Assembly (NCBI GenBank): GCA_030710605.1
Contig: CP092870.1
Coordinates: 20,312,684-20,376,683 of the forward strand
From: Cordylochernes scorpioides
Lineage: Eukaryota; Arthropoda; Arachnida; Pseudoscorpiones; Chernetidae
Length of the DNA: 64,000 nucleotides
Direction: 5' to 3'
A model generated the notes under the pieces. That model saw only the letters and a list, made by a program, of their open reading frames with translations. It did not search any database and was not told the DNA's origin. Below, one piece after another: positions 1 to 11,853 of the stretch. The first letter of the stretch is position 1. Each line of letters begins with the position of its first letter. The position numbers and the translations under genes are program-made.

Positions 1-82
1 AATTCATCCGAGCAATTGCATGGTTTTGGAGAAAAGTGTCGACCACATCAGCCCTATGTGGACGGGCATTATCATCCATTAG
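1..82 (-). pseudogene. Inverted fragment of a Tc1-like transposase
   Basis: These bases are the near-exact reverse complement of positions 526-607, which code the second catalytic Asp region of the Tc1-like transposase next door. Either a second copy in opposite orientation is cut by the window edge, or the local element was rearranged. No open frame of useful length remains. The relation to 526-607 is seen directly; the mechanism is unknown. Confidence 0.6.
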
Positions 83-121
83 AAGAAAGTTTCTCTCATT
101 TCAACTGATACAATACGCAGA

Positions 122-835
122 AGGCTTCACATGAAGGGCCTCTATGCTCGACGACCCATAATTTGTGTGCCTTTGACACCACCTCAAAAGAGAGCAAGGG
201 AACTTTGGCGCAGACAACATGTCGCTTGGAATCCAGATGAATGAAGCCATGTAATGTTCACTGATGAGTCCAGATTATCTCTAAACAGCTATTATCGTCG
301 TGTCTTTGTCTGGAGAGAGGTAGGAACCAGAAATAACCCCCAAAATATGGTTGAAAGGGATCCCTACAGAAGCCAATGTTTTATGGTCTGGGCTGGAATC
401 TTCTTGGGCGGTCAGACAGCACCCCACATTTTTCGGCAAGTAACCCTGACTGGACAGAGGTATCGGGACAAGATCTTGACAGCATATGTGATGCCTCAAT
501 CATTATAAATGGTAGAAAACCTTATTATAATGGATGATAATGCCCATCCACATAGGGCTGGTGTGGTCGACACTTTTCTCCAAAACCATGCAATTGCTCG
601 GATGAATTGGTCAGCTCGATCCCCAGACCTAAATCCAATTGAGCATGTATGGGACAACCTAAGACGGCGGATCTCATCCCTCCAACCCCCTCCTAGAAAC
701 ACTCATGAGCTAGAAACAGCCTTAACACAAGAGGGGGCGTTGATTCCACAGGAGCTGATAAACTCCCTAATTCTTAGTGTGGGTCACCTATGTAGAGCCT
801 GTCTATCAGTTAAAGGCAATCACACCCTATATTAA
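122..835 (+). pseudogene. Tc1-like transposase, 5'-truncated, two in-frame stops
   Basis: This frame codes the catalytic part of a Tc1/mariner-superfamily DDE transposase, the enzyme that cuts and pastes its own element at TA sites. Visible landmarks are RRPIICVPLTPPQ, the first catalytic Asp in MFTDESR, MVWAG, the second Asp in MDDNAHPHR and the Glu in SPDLNPIEHVWD. The last two are separated by 34 residues (DD34E). The N-terminal DNA-binding domain is missing. The frame is continuous but broken by TGA at 241-243 (where the family has Trp) and TAA at 506-508, so it cannot make active enzyme. The natural stop is at 833-835. No terminal inverted repeat could be assigned. Confidence 0.85.
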
Positions 836-1020
836 CAACAATATCCAAGATATTTATGCACTGACAGCAAGAAGATAATTGCTTGACCGGCTAATTTGCA
901 TAAAATACGTGTTAGAATTTTTTGATTTCGGGTATTCTAATCAATAATGGAATAATAAATTTGTGTATAAAATTTCATTGATAAATGTTCAATAAAATTT
1001 GAGATAAATGAAAAAAAATA

Positions 1021-2438
1021 CACTGCGTGACATTGAAAATGGAACACCAAGAAATAGTGGCCAGAAAGTGATGAAACTCGGCAGACAGAGAGAGACAGGG
1101 ACGAACAATAAGTGATCTTTATTTCAAAATGATAGTCATAATACAGAGCGAGAACGGCGTCGGCTTAGTAGCAAGTAGGACCACCGCGGACGGCGATGCA
1201 CGCAGCAACACGTCTAGGTAGAGAGTCAATCAGAGTACGGATGGCGTCCTGAGGGATGGCTCTCCATTCCCTCTCAACCATTTGTCACAGTTCGTCTTCT
1301 GAACGCGGCTGTGGCAAGGCATGCAAACGGCGTCCAATGATGTCCCAGACGTGCTCGATTGGTGAGAGATCAGGAGAGTACGGTGGCCAGGGAAGCATCT
1401 GTACATCTTGCAGAGTTTGTTGGCTAATGCGAGCAGTGTGCGGTCGGGCGTTATCCTGCTGATAAAGGGCATTGGGTACCCCCTGAAGGTAGGGAGTGTC
1501 ACCGGTCGCAGCACATCATCAACGTATCGTTGGGCCGTCATAGTGCCCTGAATACGAAGTAAAGGTGACTTGGAATCATACGCGATTGCGCCCCAAACCA
1601 TGATTCCAAGTTGTCGCACGGTGGGGCGTTCCACAATTGCTGCCGGATTGGACCTTTCTCCACGTCGACGCCACACGCGTACACGGCGACTATCACTGGA
1701 CAAGCAGAAACGCGACTCATCTGAGAACACGACCCTGTGCCATTCCGTAATCCACGTCGATCTAACCCGGCACCATTCAAAACGTTGGCGCCTATTCGGT
1801 GGGGTCAATGGCAGTCTTCTTAGCGGACGGCATGAGTGCAAGCCATTAGCAACCAATCGACGGGAAATGGTTCTGGTCGAGATGGAATGATCTAGGGTGT
1901 CTTGCACATGTTGCAGGATGGCGGTACAAGTGGCTTGTGGGGCCGCCACTGCTTGTCGAAGGATACGCCGATCCACACGTGCTGACGTCACTCTGGTTGC
2001 ACCGGCATTCCTATAAATTGCCACATTTCCTTGTTCCAACCATCTTCTCCACAGTCGGTGCACCGTGGACGCACCAAGGTGTGTATCAGCTGCGATTTGA
2101 CGTATGGACCAACCTGCCCTTTTCAGTCCGATCACCATGCCCCTCGTAAAAGCGTCTGTCTGCTTGAACTGCCTCCGTTTACGATGACCCGGCATTCTCT
2201 GTTATTACACGTGTCTTTTGACACAAGAACAAAATTTCTACAATGATTTTCCTTGAAGAAATAACGACACGAATACTGTCCTTTCTGCAAGTTCCTTCCC
2301 TTATATCTTACTCCATGTGCGCACGAGAGCTGCGCATTTTACATCATTTGCATAACTCGGTTAGGCGCGTCTACCCTGAAATTTGCATAATTTTCTGGCC
2401 ACTATTTCTTGGTGTTCCATTTTCAATGTCACGCAGTG
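1021..2438 (-). mobile_element. Tc1-like DNA transposon, 1418 bp, complete ends
   Basis: A perfect 47-bp terminal inverted repeat is present at 1021-1067 and 2392-2438. The element is flanked by TA on both sides (1019-1020, 2439-2440), the target duplication expected for Tc1/mariner insertion. Termini begin CACTGCGTGACATTG. The single gene inside runs on the minus strand and is broken. Perfect TIRs suggest a fairly recent insertion, or at least that the ends could still be used by an enzyme made elsewhere. Confidence 0.93.
1165..2195 (-). pseudogene. Tc1-like transposase with one frameshift and one nonsense codon
   Basis: The start ATG is at 2195. The N-terminal part shows paired helix-turn-helix DNA-binding domains (GWSIRQIAADTHLGASTVHR, then TRTISRRLVANGLHS), followed by the first catalytic Asp in VVFSDESRF and the MVWGAI block. 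Around 1487-1490 the frame shifts by one base. In the shifted frame the enzyme continues through QQDNARPHTAR, the catalytic Glu in SPDLSPIEHVWD, and RRVAACIAVRGG to a stop at 1165-1167. TGA at 1285-1287 replaces a Trp codon. The gene is therefore dead, although all three catalytic residues remain encoded. By my count there are 32 residues between the second Asp and the Glu. Confidence 0.88.
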
Positions 2439-2440
2439 TA

Positions 2441-3354
2441 TGTTGTTCCTTTAATTTTACGGACCAGTGTATTTAGGGTTTTAAAGGCGTTTCCAAACGG
2501 ATTATATATTTATTTTTCTCTATAAAGGTTTTCAAACTGTTCTTCTTAGCCTTTCGAATACTGTATTTCTGACGGATTTAAATGCATTAATACTTAATAC
2601 CTTATGATAATAATATAAATTTCTAACATAATGAAAATGTTTTTTCCTCTGTTCTAATTCTTCGTTACACCACTTGCTTCCAAGCTCAAAGGTGAAGTTG
2701 GAAAATTTCACCTCTAATAATTGATTGCTTTTACAAATAGATATTAATTAATAGTAATAATAATTACACAAATTAATAATAATATAAATGAAAATTCTAA
2801 AATTAGCACGTCATAAATATTTTAATAACAGAACTGATTTTTAACGCTTCATTTTTTAAAAATTAAAACAATATATTTTCTCTAAATAATTAGTGTCCAA
2901 AATTAGAACATATTTTATCTATAACATCCCTTTTATGGGTTTCAGTTTTTATGCGAAAGTATGTTTTATGAAGTACTCATATTAAATGTGTCGCTAGTAT
3001 GTTTTATTAGCCTAAATATATTTGTACCTATATTTCTTTATATATTACTTTTTCATGATGCATAATCGAAAAATATACCAATAATATTGTCTAAAAACTT
3101 GCATCACCTTTAAACACTCTAGAAAATTTCAAGGAAATTCACATACCAAATAGTTCATTAAGTCATGGAAATGATCATGTTTCTTAAAACGTAAACGAAT
3201 AAAAGTGTATTTTAATAGCCTTGTTATTTCATGAAAGTATATTGAAATAGCACCACCTAGTGTATCTTTGAATAAAATTATCTTTTTTTTTTGACTCCTA
3301 AGATAATCTTTAATCTTTAGAACGCCAAGGCATAAAAAAAGAATCATACAAGAG
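2441..3354. other. AT-rich spacer, nothing recognised
   Basis: About 0.9 kb of A/T-rich sequence without a convincing open frame, repeat boundary or RNA gene. Short open stretches are low in complexity and fit chance. Confidence 0.6.
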
Positions 3355-3359
3355 AATTT

Positions 3360-4075
3360 CTAATTTTAAAATAGGCAGAATCATAGGCCTCATAGAAGGT
3401 GGAATTTCGACTAGAGAAATAGCTATGAAAGTAAGATCTGCAATCAAAGTATTATTGTAAGATTTGGTCTCAATGGTCAGAGGAAGAGAAAAGTTGGAAA
3501 AGAAAACCTGGCTCAGGTCGCTCTAGAGTAACAACAAAGAGATAGGATAGAAGGATACGAAGAATGGTTGTAGCAGACGGAAAAACATCTGTACCTATGA
3601 TTGAAGCAGCGCTACATGTGCAGAATGAATCTGGACTATCTCTGAGTACGAATAATAACCGCCTTTACGAAGCATGATTCCGTTGTCCCTTTATCTACTC
3701 TCTACCAGATACAGAAGCGACAGACTCAGCTGGTGTAAAGAGAGACGTCTTTAGGTTCAATAATGAAGATATTTAGTTTTTTTTTCAGATGAATCCAGAT
3801 TCAGTTTGAGGGTTCATGACGGAATTTTAGACGTAGGCCCCAAAGAAGATCCAATCAGGACTATATCAGGGAAAGGCATACAACAATAACTTTTGGCTTT
3901 ATGATGAGGAGTAGCATCAGCTATTAAAGTAGAACCCCTAAAGGCAAAATGACTCCTCAGCTTTACGTTGAAGATGCGCTACAACCTATTGTGTTACTAT
4001 TTCTTGAGCAGACTGATAGTGAAATTTTCCAACAAGATAATGCTCGAACACATTTCAATGTGCATATGTGAAAAA
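3360..4075 (+). pseudogene. Heavily decayed Tc1-like transposase
   Basis: Fragments of a Tc1-family transposase are scattered over the plus strand in several frames. There is an N-terminal helix-turn-helix-like stretch (GRIIGLIEGGISTREIAM), a PGSGRSRVTT linker, SDESRFSLR with the first catalytic Asp near 3787, and FQQDNARTHFN with the second Asp near 4030. Multiple stops and frame changes interrupt it, and the Glu-containing end is gone. It stops just beyond the 3' end of glycine-rich gene 1, so the insertion lies immediately downstream of that gene. It is older than the neighbouring Tc1-like copies. Confidence 0.7.
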
Positions 4076-4107
4076 GTAGGAATCACAGAAGTTTTCATTT
4101 TTGATAA

Positions 4108-4113
4108 TTTATT
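4108..4113 (-). terminator. AATAAA polyadenylation signal, gene 1
   Basis: The reverse complement reads AATAAA, about 40 nt after the gene 1 stop codon. Genes 2 and 3 carry the same hexamer at the same place, which supports real 3' ends. Confidence 0.65.
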
Positions 4114-4151
4114 TGATGGGTTTACATTTTTACAAGAAGGGAGAGGTAGTT

Positions 4152-4466
4152 TTAATGATGGAGTCCGTAACCACCATAGCCTCCGTAGCCGAGACCGTAG
4201 CCCAGACCGAGTCCATAGCCGCCATAGCCAGCTCCATAGCCGCCAAAGCCAGCTCCATATCCGCCATATCCAGCTCCATAGCCACCATATCCAGCTCCAT
4301 AACCGCCATAGCCGCCATAACCATAGCCAGCCCTCTGGTTGTCCAGGTTGTAGACGACAGCGGCGTCCTTGGTCACCACTCCGTGGTGGTAGACGGCGGA
4401 GGCGACAGCCAGGACGGCCAGCAGGCAGAGGGCAAACAGCTAAAACATACATATAATGTTGAAAAC

Positions 4467-4527
<61 letters not shown>

Positions 4528-6093
4528 ATGACGATATATACAGAAGGGTATATCATTAACACTACTTTATTTCTCAACAAAAATTTTCAAATTTACAATT
4601 CCAAAAAATGATTTCACAGTAAATTCTCGTTAAATCGACCATTACCTTATAAAGAACTTGGAATAATCCCCCATTTCCATTCCATTGAACCATCGCTGTT
4701 GTATCACAAAGATTTAATCCCACTGATGTTCGATAAAGTGAAGTTTCACTGAATATAGTTAAAGATCACAAACTAAACACTAAGCATTTTGAAATTGGAT
4801 TAAAATATTTTATGACTATTTCGCATCCAATGAGTGATCATGTAGTATTACCAACTTATATAAAATAGAATCATAGTAAGGGGAAATAAAGTTTAATACT
4901 TTTTAAATATGCTTATTTCGAAACCTTATCCAAAAAAATTGTATATATGTAATTTATAAATAACCATTGATACATCCCACCTGGAAGACACGATATAATT
5001 TATAAATTTAAAAGGATTTATATATAATATATGCTTGTGGTTAATCCAAATATGTTTTGAAATTCTATACTGAATACACTATTGAATCAATATTTTTTGT
5101 ATATTTAAATAAATATTGAAATCAAATCAATAATTTATTTCTAAATTCAAGATTATTTACTGAAATATAGGAAATCAATTGTGAGACAATATATTCGCAG
5201 CAATCAGAACCAATATAAATGTTTATTCGAATGAAATAGGTCTAGAAAATAACAGATGAATTCCAATAGTTTTATTATACATCACGGCACGTTGAAGAAA
5301 GGCAGGTTGAAAAAGGCGGTCTTAAAGGAATATAAATCTTATCACTAATTAGATATTCTAGTCAGATTCATAATGATCACGCTAATTATTGTAAAATATT
5401 GTATATTTTAAAAAAATGGGCCCAATGCTTGTTTTTATAAATAATCGCGCACTGATTTTTAAAAATTGGGGAATTAAAGTCAATATAGATTTCTGAACAT
5501 CTCTCTCCTATACGTACTTGAAGCAACACAATTTCATGTCACCATGAAACTCTAACCTTCTAATTCGAAAACAGAGTTTTTTTGTTGAATAATAAACAGT
5601 AAACCCCGCTTTATTTATAAAACGAAACGAGGAATATAGCGAATCTTCCTCTTTATCAAATATATAAAAAATGACCGATATATTGGCACATATTTATGAC
5701 TATAATAAACTATGGCTATATTGTACTAAAAGGTTAGTCCCATTGTGGATCTCTAAAACGAGGTTTTACTGTAATTTGTTAAGCTGCAACATCTATATGA
5801 GGCTTATATACATTAGATATTTATAAAATAAATCGAAATGCCATAAAAACCATCAGAGGAATTTTCATAATTGTAAATGCCTTAAACTTTCTATATATTT
5901 TTATAAAATATCGAAAGAACCTTTTTTAAATATCAAAAAGATGTAAATAGTATTTTTACCTTTAAATCAAAATTCCAACCACTAAAGCTATACCGACAAA
6001 AAGAACGTAAATTAATATGAGAAGCATTAAGAAAGATAACAACAACAACAACAAGCTAACTGAGAGTCTAAGGCTACTCACCGAGGAGTTCAT
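4152..6093 (-). CDS. Glycine/tyrosine-rich secreted protein, gene 1 (two exons)
   Basis: Exon 1 codes MNSS (6093-6082) and ends at a GTGAGT donor. Exon 2 (4439-4152) follows an AG acceptor at 4441-4440, in phase 0. The predicted product is 99 residues. A hydrophobic signal peptide (LFALCLLAVLAVASA) is followed by a conserved stretch with HHGVVTKDAAVVYNLDNQRA, then a tail of GGYGAGYGGYG-type repeats ending GGYGLHH. Such tails occur in arthropod cuticle, eggshell and adhesive proteins and in glycine-rich antimicrobial peptides; which applies here cannot be told. A first exon coding only a few residues of the signal peptide is typical of arthropod cuticle protein genes. Exon 2 is GC-rich against an AT-rich surround. 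The 1.64-kb intron holds a (TA)n tract and MITE-like repeats. This paralogue has Ser-Ser where genes 2 and 3 have Lys at the exon 1 end. Confidence 0.88.
4471..4522. repeat. (TA)n microsatellite in gene 1 intron
   Basis: About 52 bp of alternating TA lie just inside the intron, some 30 nt from the acceptor of gene 1. Confidence 0.9.
5597..5771. repeat. Possible pogo/Tigger-like MITE in gene 1 intron
   Basis: The ends are imperfect inverted repeats starting CAGTAAACCCCGCTTT and, in reverse complement, CAGTAAAACCTCGTTT. These resemble the CAGT-starting termini of pogo/Tigger-type elements. TA follows the right end, but the left flank is AA. There is no coding capacity. A weaker CAGT-ended pair is seen at about 4617-4751. 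Confidence 0.4.
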
Positions 6094-6125
6094 GGTGACC
6101 TATGACTCCAGCCACAGGTCCTAGG

Positions 6126-6133
6126 TTTATATA
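6126..6133 (-). promoter_or_regulatory. TATA box of gene 1
   Basis: The reverse complement reads TATATAAA, 33 bp upstream of the gene 1 ATG. It implies a 5' UTR of only a few nucleotides, the same layout as in genes 2 and 3. Confidence 0.7.
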
Positions 6134-6396
6134 GGAAGGGCCACCAAGGACAGCGACACGGGCGGGGTCAGCACGTCACAGGCCAATTACACCTACCCTT
6201 GAGTTCACTATGGTACTTGATCTCTTTACTTAACGATAATATTTGGAACCTGAATAACTTCTTGTAAGTCATGTCTTACCTAATATATCTGGGGGATTCT
6301 ATAGTACCTTGTTGTCTTGAGAAAACATTTAGGAATAAATTGAAAACATTTTAATGAGTCAAAATATTTACACAAAATTTCCGATTATTCTATATA

Positions 6397-6573
6397 CAGT
6401 TAAACTTGTCTAAAGCGTCCTCTCTAAATAGCGCCTTTCTCTCTATAGCGCCCGATTTTAAACAATTAAATGTAAACATTTTACATTAAAAGTGACCTGT
6501 CTTTAGCACCCCCTCTCTATAGCACCCTATTTTGGTCAGTTCCAACAGGGGGCACTATAGACAGGTTTAACTG
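6397..6573. mobile_element. MITE, 177 bp, TA-flanked
   Basis: Inverted ends read CAGTTAAACTTGTCTAAAG and, in reverse complement, CAGTTAAACCTGTCTATAG. Both sides are flanked by TA (6395-6396, 6574-6575). The size, TA duplication and CAGT ends fit a non-autonomous pogo/Tigger-like element. The body contains repeated T-A-GCGCC / AGCACC motifs and no open frame. Confidence 0.75.
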
Positions 6574-9335
6574 TATATAATTCACAATATCTATGTATTT
6601 GAAAATGTCTAATAATGGGAAGGCATTATTCCACAAATCATACTCAACTAATAGGCATGATTATCTCATTTTGAAAAAAAAAAACTTATGTATGCTCTTT
6701 ATTAATTTTATTCTATATATAGAGAGAATTTCTAAAAATAACACACTTTTGTTTTATTTATTACTCTCATTTTACCTTTCTGCGCCAAAATAAATCATCT
6801 GTTCATTCTCTCCCAACATGATTTACCAATTCAAAATAAAAGTCTATCTCTTTAAACAAGACATCTTTGAATAGCCACAAAAAGATATTCATCATTAAGA
6901 TTTTGTTTTACAGATAAAATACATTATTCTATACCTGACGGATTTTCAAATCGAGCGTCTTTCATAAATAAGAGTGTCTAAAATTAAACACGAAAAAAAT
7001 CGAATACCACTCATAAGATGAAAAATAATTATCAATCGGCTAAAATTTAAATGCAAACTGGATCAATTCTCTTTTTTTTTTTATTACTTTTAATTTATTT
7101 TGATTAACTTTGTTGCCCAAAAGCGTAAACTAAAAAATGTGGGAATTTACAAAACATCATGGTTTTAATAGTTTAATATATTTAATATATATAAATCCCC
7201 CCATTACCCACAACGCGCGATCAACATACACTCATTCGAAATTGTTAATAACTTCAGACTTATCTCTAGGTTTTTTAAATTTAGAAACGAATTGAAGGTA
7301 ACAACTCATTTTAAAGTTCGCTTACTATATATATTCACTAAGAAAAGTATTCACCAGAAAAGAATGTTATCAAGAAAATAATAATTATATAAATTTATTT
7401 TTGAAAGATATTGAACTCTTAAGACTTTCTAATAAAAGAGAGAGAGAGATAAATATAGTTATGTGTGCCGGATTTTCTAGAATAATTTAATAAATATTTT
7501 TTACATTATAACTCTCATATTCTACGGATATATTAGTTAACAATTTATATTTTGAGTGTTTGGTTATTTCAAAATATAACTCGTAGAATCTTTTCATTTT
7601 ATATGTCTTTTTGAACAAATATGCTTTATTATTCTCATCATGATAGAGTAAGTCGTTATTCAATATATATTTCTTTCCCATATAAATTTTCCTATACCTG
7701 GATTTATATCTTGTACTTTAAAAAAGCTATATATTATTATTTTTCGAAAATTTATATGTAACAAAAATTTCATAGCATTCGGGATGTTCATCCGAATGCA
7801 TACAGAAACATCTTCAAATAAAAAGGCATATATTGGATCAAAATATCATGGTAGAATAAATATGCCTTTTTATTTAAAGCTGTATTTATGGATTGTTCTA
7901 TTTTCAAAACAGAAACATCTGTGCTCAACATTTTCTTTCATAAGATCAAGTGTTTTGACATGGTGGTTACTAATAGAGTAATGTTACAATCTCAACATTA
8001 CAAATTCACTCTATCTACTCTTCTGGACCTTGCAATTACTTATCTTGCTGTGATTGTGTTTTATTTTTAAAATATTTGAAAATATAATAAAAATAAAAAA
8101 TCTATGATATAAAGAAATATTAAAAAATATTTCTATAATTCTATAATTTAAAAAATAATATTCTAACTGTTAATATTTTAAAAACCATTTTAAGATTACC
8201 TATAATGTTTGCTTTCCTATTTGTTGATTTTTTTTTGTGTTTGGGCAAACATATAGTGCCTTAGAAACTGAATTTATAATATATAATAAAATAATATTCA
8301 AAGTAAAATATATTATAATATACAAGTTTAATAAACGTGCATAATAAATATATTTTATTTTGAAACAACCTTTTATTCTATATACAAAAAAAAAAATCAG
8401 CAGAACTATATCTACTCACAAATACTCCTCTGGTAATTAAAATACTTTTGCGCAACTGAAACTTCTATGGGTGATCTTTCCAGAAAATCGGTCAAAGCGC
8501 TGGAAGACTGATTGTCCTTTAACTTGTGATCTATGTAATAGCAGAATACAAGATGGATGAAATCATGCATTTAGTTTTGGTTGCTTTTGCTTGGAGAAAC
8601 AGAGAAAAGAACTCTTGGGTTACTTATCCTTGTCTCAATCCGATAGTCAACAAGTATATAACTGAATGAATATAATAATGTTTGATCAAGGTCTTCTCTT
8701 TGGTTTATATAAATTCTACAAGGCCGAAGTCACTTCTCGGAGGATATTAATGGAATCGCCGAATATCGTGGTCCATTTGGATGAGGAAAGCGAAGACTAA
8801 AACGTGGCTGATATCACACTCGCTTTTCAGTGATACCCTAACCTTGAAGTATGCACGGTGTAATTTGTGTTCATTGGACATGCATCGTACCTGGAGGCTG
8901 TTGGGTTCTGCGCTGCCTGGAATATAGGAGCTCCATCTATGCTTCCTTTTTGTGGTGAATCTGTATAAGACCGGTGGTCTTAATAATGCTGCGTATGGAA
9001 AACCCGGACTAAACTCGAACAATTTATATATTATTTACTAAATGGGCAGTATCGAGATTTTGGTCCTCAGTAAAATAGCACGATAGACGACAAAAATTTC
9101 GCACTACGTCAACACCATTTTATACAGCCTGTAGACCCGCGCAGAATCTCAATTCCTGCAAACCATAAACGTAAACAAACGAAATTCTGTTATTGAGAAG
9201 GAAAATAACGGTCCCTTTGAAAAATGTATAACAGCTTAGCGAGAATTTCGGCTAAGGGCTCATAAATTAAACGAAGAATACATTACAAAAATCTGATTGG
9301 ATCAGATTTATTCAAGACAAAAGAAAATGTACAAT
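6574..9335. other. AT-rich intergenic region
   Basis: No gene is convincing here. At about 7834-7930 is a copy of a dispersed repeat beginning AAAGGCATATATTGGAT that recurs near 14089 and 25527. A minus-strand open frame at 8747-9022 (91 residues, including RPPVLYRFTTKRKHRWS) lies in locally less AT-rich sequence and reads more like decayed coding sequence than chance. I do not recognise it, and it could be the remnant of an unidentified mobile element. The rest is A/T-rich and low in complexity. Confidence 0.5.
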
Positions 9336-9699
9336 CTATATTAATAAAATGTAAATTTCATAAGTGGGCATCACTAAAAACTTTCGTTACAATGCATCAA
9401 TTTCGACCAAATTTTCAACATTTATGTAAAACGAGATGGAGCAGGTTTTGCTTAACATCAAAATATTTTTCCTAACTTTAACATACATAACTTTGCTGTT
9501 ATCGATAAAATACAAAAAAAAATTCAACAGAGTTAAAGTGTTTACACTTTCAAAAGTGTTTAAGTGTTTTGCGCTTCTTGGAAAATTAGTTTTAATCTTT
9601 TTTATATATATTTCAATAACTTTTATACATGGTAAGAAACTTTTATTTTATTGTTTTCATATTTTATACCAAAAAAAGTCGAAGCCTTACTTGATGAGA

Positions 9700-11260
9700 T
9701 GAATTTTATATTTTAGATAAATTTTTAGGCTAATTTTAATTTATTTCTTTTTTATTTTATATACAGATTATATATGCTATTTCTAACTTACGTGGTTAGT
9801 ATTTTTATAAGACTAAGGTTATTTATATTATTTTTTACAAAAAAAGATTTAAATTTCATTAATGTGCTCAATTTTATGTCTTTTTGAGGACATTAACAAA
9901 ATTTTAATTAATTGCTTTGATATTTTAAAAACAGATTATTTATGGTGTTTTCCACATATATGGGTTGTTTTGTAAAAATAATTAGGGTTATTTCTATTTT
10001 TTTTCACTGAAAAGCTAGAAATTTCATTAATGTGCTCAATTTTATGTCTTTTTTGAGGACCTTAACAAAATTTTTAATTAATTGTTTAGATATTTTAATA
10101 ACAGATTATTTATGGTGTTTTCCACTTATATGGGTTGTTTTGTAAAAAAATTTGGGTTATTTCTATTTTTTTTTTTCACTAAAAAGCTTGAAATTTCATT
10201 AATGTGCTCAATTTTATGTATTTTTTGAGGACCTTAACAAAATTTTAATTAATTGCTTAGATATTTTAAAAGTAGATTATTTATGGTGTTTTCCACATAT
10301 ATGGGTTGTTTTGTAAACAAATTTTGGGTTATTTCTATTTTTTTTTCACTAAAAAGCTTGAAATTTCATTAATGTGCTCAATTTTATGTCTTTGTTGAGG
10401 ACCTTAACAAAATTTTAATTAATTGCTTAGATATTTTAAAAGTAGATTATTTATGGTGTTTTCCACATATATGGGTTGTTTTGTAAACAAATTTTGGGTT
10501 ATTTGTATTTTTTTTCACTAAGATGCAAGATATTTTATTGATATGTTTATGTGATTGTCATTATGAGGCCCTTCTCAAATATTTCTTAGGAAATTTTTAT
10601 TTAATTATTTAGATCTTTCAAATACAAATTATTTGTGGTATTTATAACATATAGGTGTTGTGTTTTTTCAAATATTTGTTTTTTTTATTATTAATCGCAA
10701 AAAAGAGCAAGCAATTTCATTGTGTTCAATTATGGGTCATTTTGAGGTCCTTTTTTAAATTTTCTTATGGATTTTTTTAATTATTGCTTTGATCTTTTAA
10801 ATACAGTTTATTTATTATATTTTCTACATATATGGGTTGTATCTAAAAAAGAGGTTATTTATATTTTTAAATAAGCAAGGGATTTCTTTTACCGATTCAT
10901 TTATTTGTCTTTTTGAAGTCCTTTTTCAAATTTTTTTAAAAGATATTTTAATTTATTTGATTAAATATTTTATATTTAGATTATTTATAGTTTTTTTAAA
11001 CATATAGGGGTTGTATTTTGTATTTTAGAAAATTATTTCTATTTTTTACCTCAAAAAAGCATGCTTTTTCATTGCCGTATCCAGCGGTTGGTCTATTTTT
11101 GAAGCTTTTTAATGATAACTGGTTTTGTACATTAATTTTTTGGTAATATAATATTATGATTTTAGTTTTTTAAAATCTTTTTAACATATCTGAAGGTTAT
11201 TTTGAATAAAAAAAATAAAAAATTTGTTTTTTACCTCAAAAAGACAGGAAATTTTTATGC
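9700..11260 (+). repeat. Tandem array of about 170-bp T-rich units
   Basis: The block AATGTGCTCAATTTTATGT recurs at 9861, 10029, 10201 and 10371 (spacings 168, 172 and 170). ATGGGTTGTTTTGTAAA recurs at the same period. Central units are nearly identical, while those after about 10530 become progressively degenerate, giving roughly nine units. Minisatellites of this size are common inside Helentron/DINE-type elements. The array sits wholly inside the Helitron-like element. Confidence 0.85.
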
Positions 11261-11319
11261 TTTGTTTAGAAATTGCTGGTTTTGAAGCTTTTGTTATTAA
11301 TCTCAATCTCATTTTTTTC

Positions 11320-11560
11320 AGAATATGTGCCTCGCCACAGCCGACGTTTACTTGGTAGGAATACGGTTGCTTCCAGGAGACATAGGAATGCTAGAGCTAT
11401 TGAGACACCACTTCAAAGTGAGACGCGTCGTGCGCTTCCTGTCTTAGGTATTCTGAAGCCCGCGTCGCAGCTACAAAAACTATGCAAGTTCCTGTTCAGC
11501 GTATTCAGCTTTGGACTCATAAGCCGTTTTCAGGTTTGCAGTATAATGCCCATATGGTTT
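11320..11560 (+). pseudogene. Fragment resembling a Helitron N-terminal coding exon
   Basis: After a strong splice-acceptor-like T-tract ending CAG (about 11321), one frame reads an arginine-rich stretch (RHSRRLLGRNTVASRRHRNA), then ARAIETPLQSETRRA. After a one-base shift a second frame reads MQVPVQRIQLWTHKPFSGL followed by QYNAHMVYG. Arg/Ala-rich ETP-Q-E repeats followed by a Trp/Phe/Tyr block occur upstream of the Rep domain in Helitron proteins. The fragment is frameshifted and lacks Rep and helicase domains. The assignment is from pattern memory and is tentative. Confidence 0.4.
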
Positions 11561-11798
11561 ATGGTTTTTAATTATTGGTTATTATTGTGTTTATTTTACA
11601 TACATGTGTTTATATTACATAGTATATGTTTTTTTTTTGATAATTTGATTGGAAATATTAGTTTTAGCACAATTTACTTCATACCGTAATGTTATATCTG
11701 TGTTGGCTTGCTGAACAATACTGGCCCAACATGAATTTACCTATGTTTACCCAAATTACCATTTTAGCATAAGTATACATCTTGCACCTAATAAGAGA

Positions 11799-11853
11799 CC
11801 TAAACAATGTGTAAGGTTGAACAAAGAGTGGTCTAACATACACATTGTTTAGG
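11799..11853. other. 15-bp perfect stem-loop in the Helitron-like element
   Basis: Positions 11799-11813 pair perfectly with 11839-11853 (CCTAAACAATGTGTA), leaving a 25-nt loop. It lies about 380 bp before the element's right end. Its function is unknown. Confidence 0.6.

Noticed and set aside
4101-4559. Long plus-strand frames rich in Ser/Ile/Ala over the glycine-rich exon (also at 26710 and 51841)
   Set aside because: They are antisense readings of the Gly/Tyr repeat exon. Splice signals, signal peptide and repeat logic all support the minus strand.
8747-9022. Minus-strand 91-codon frame as a host gene
   Set aside because: No start context, splice signals or known domain. Mentioned only as possible decayed coding sequence.
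9700-11260. CRISPR array
   Set aside because: Repeats of about 170 bp follow each other without unique spacers, and the genome is eukaryotic.
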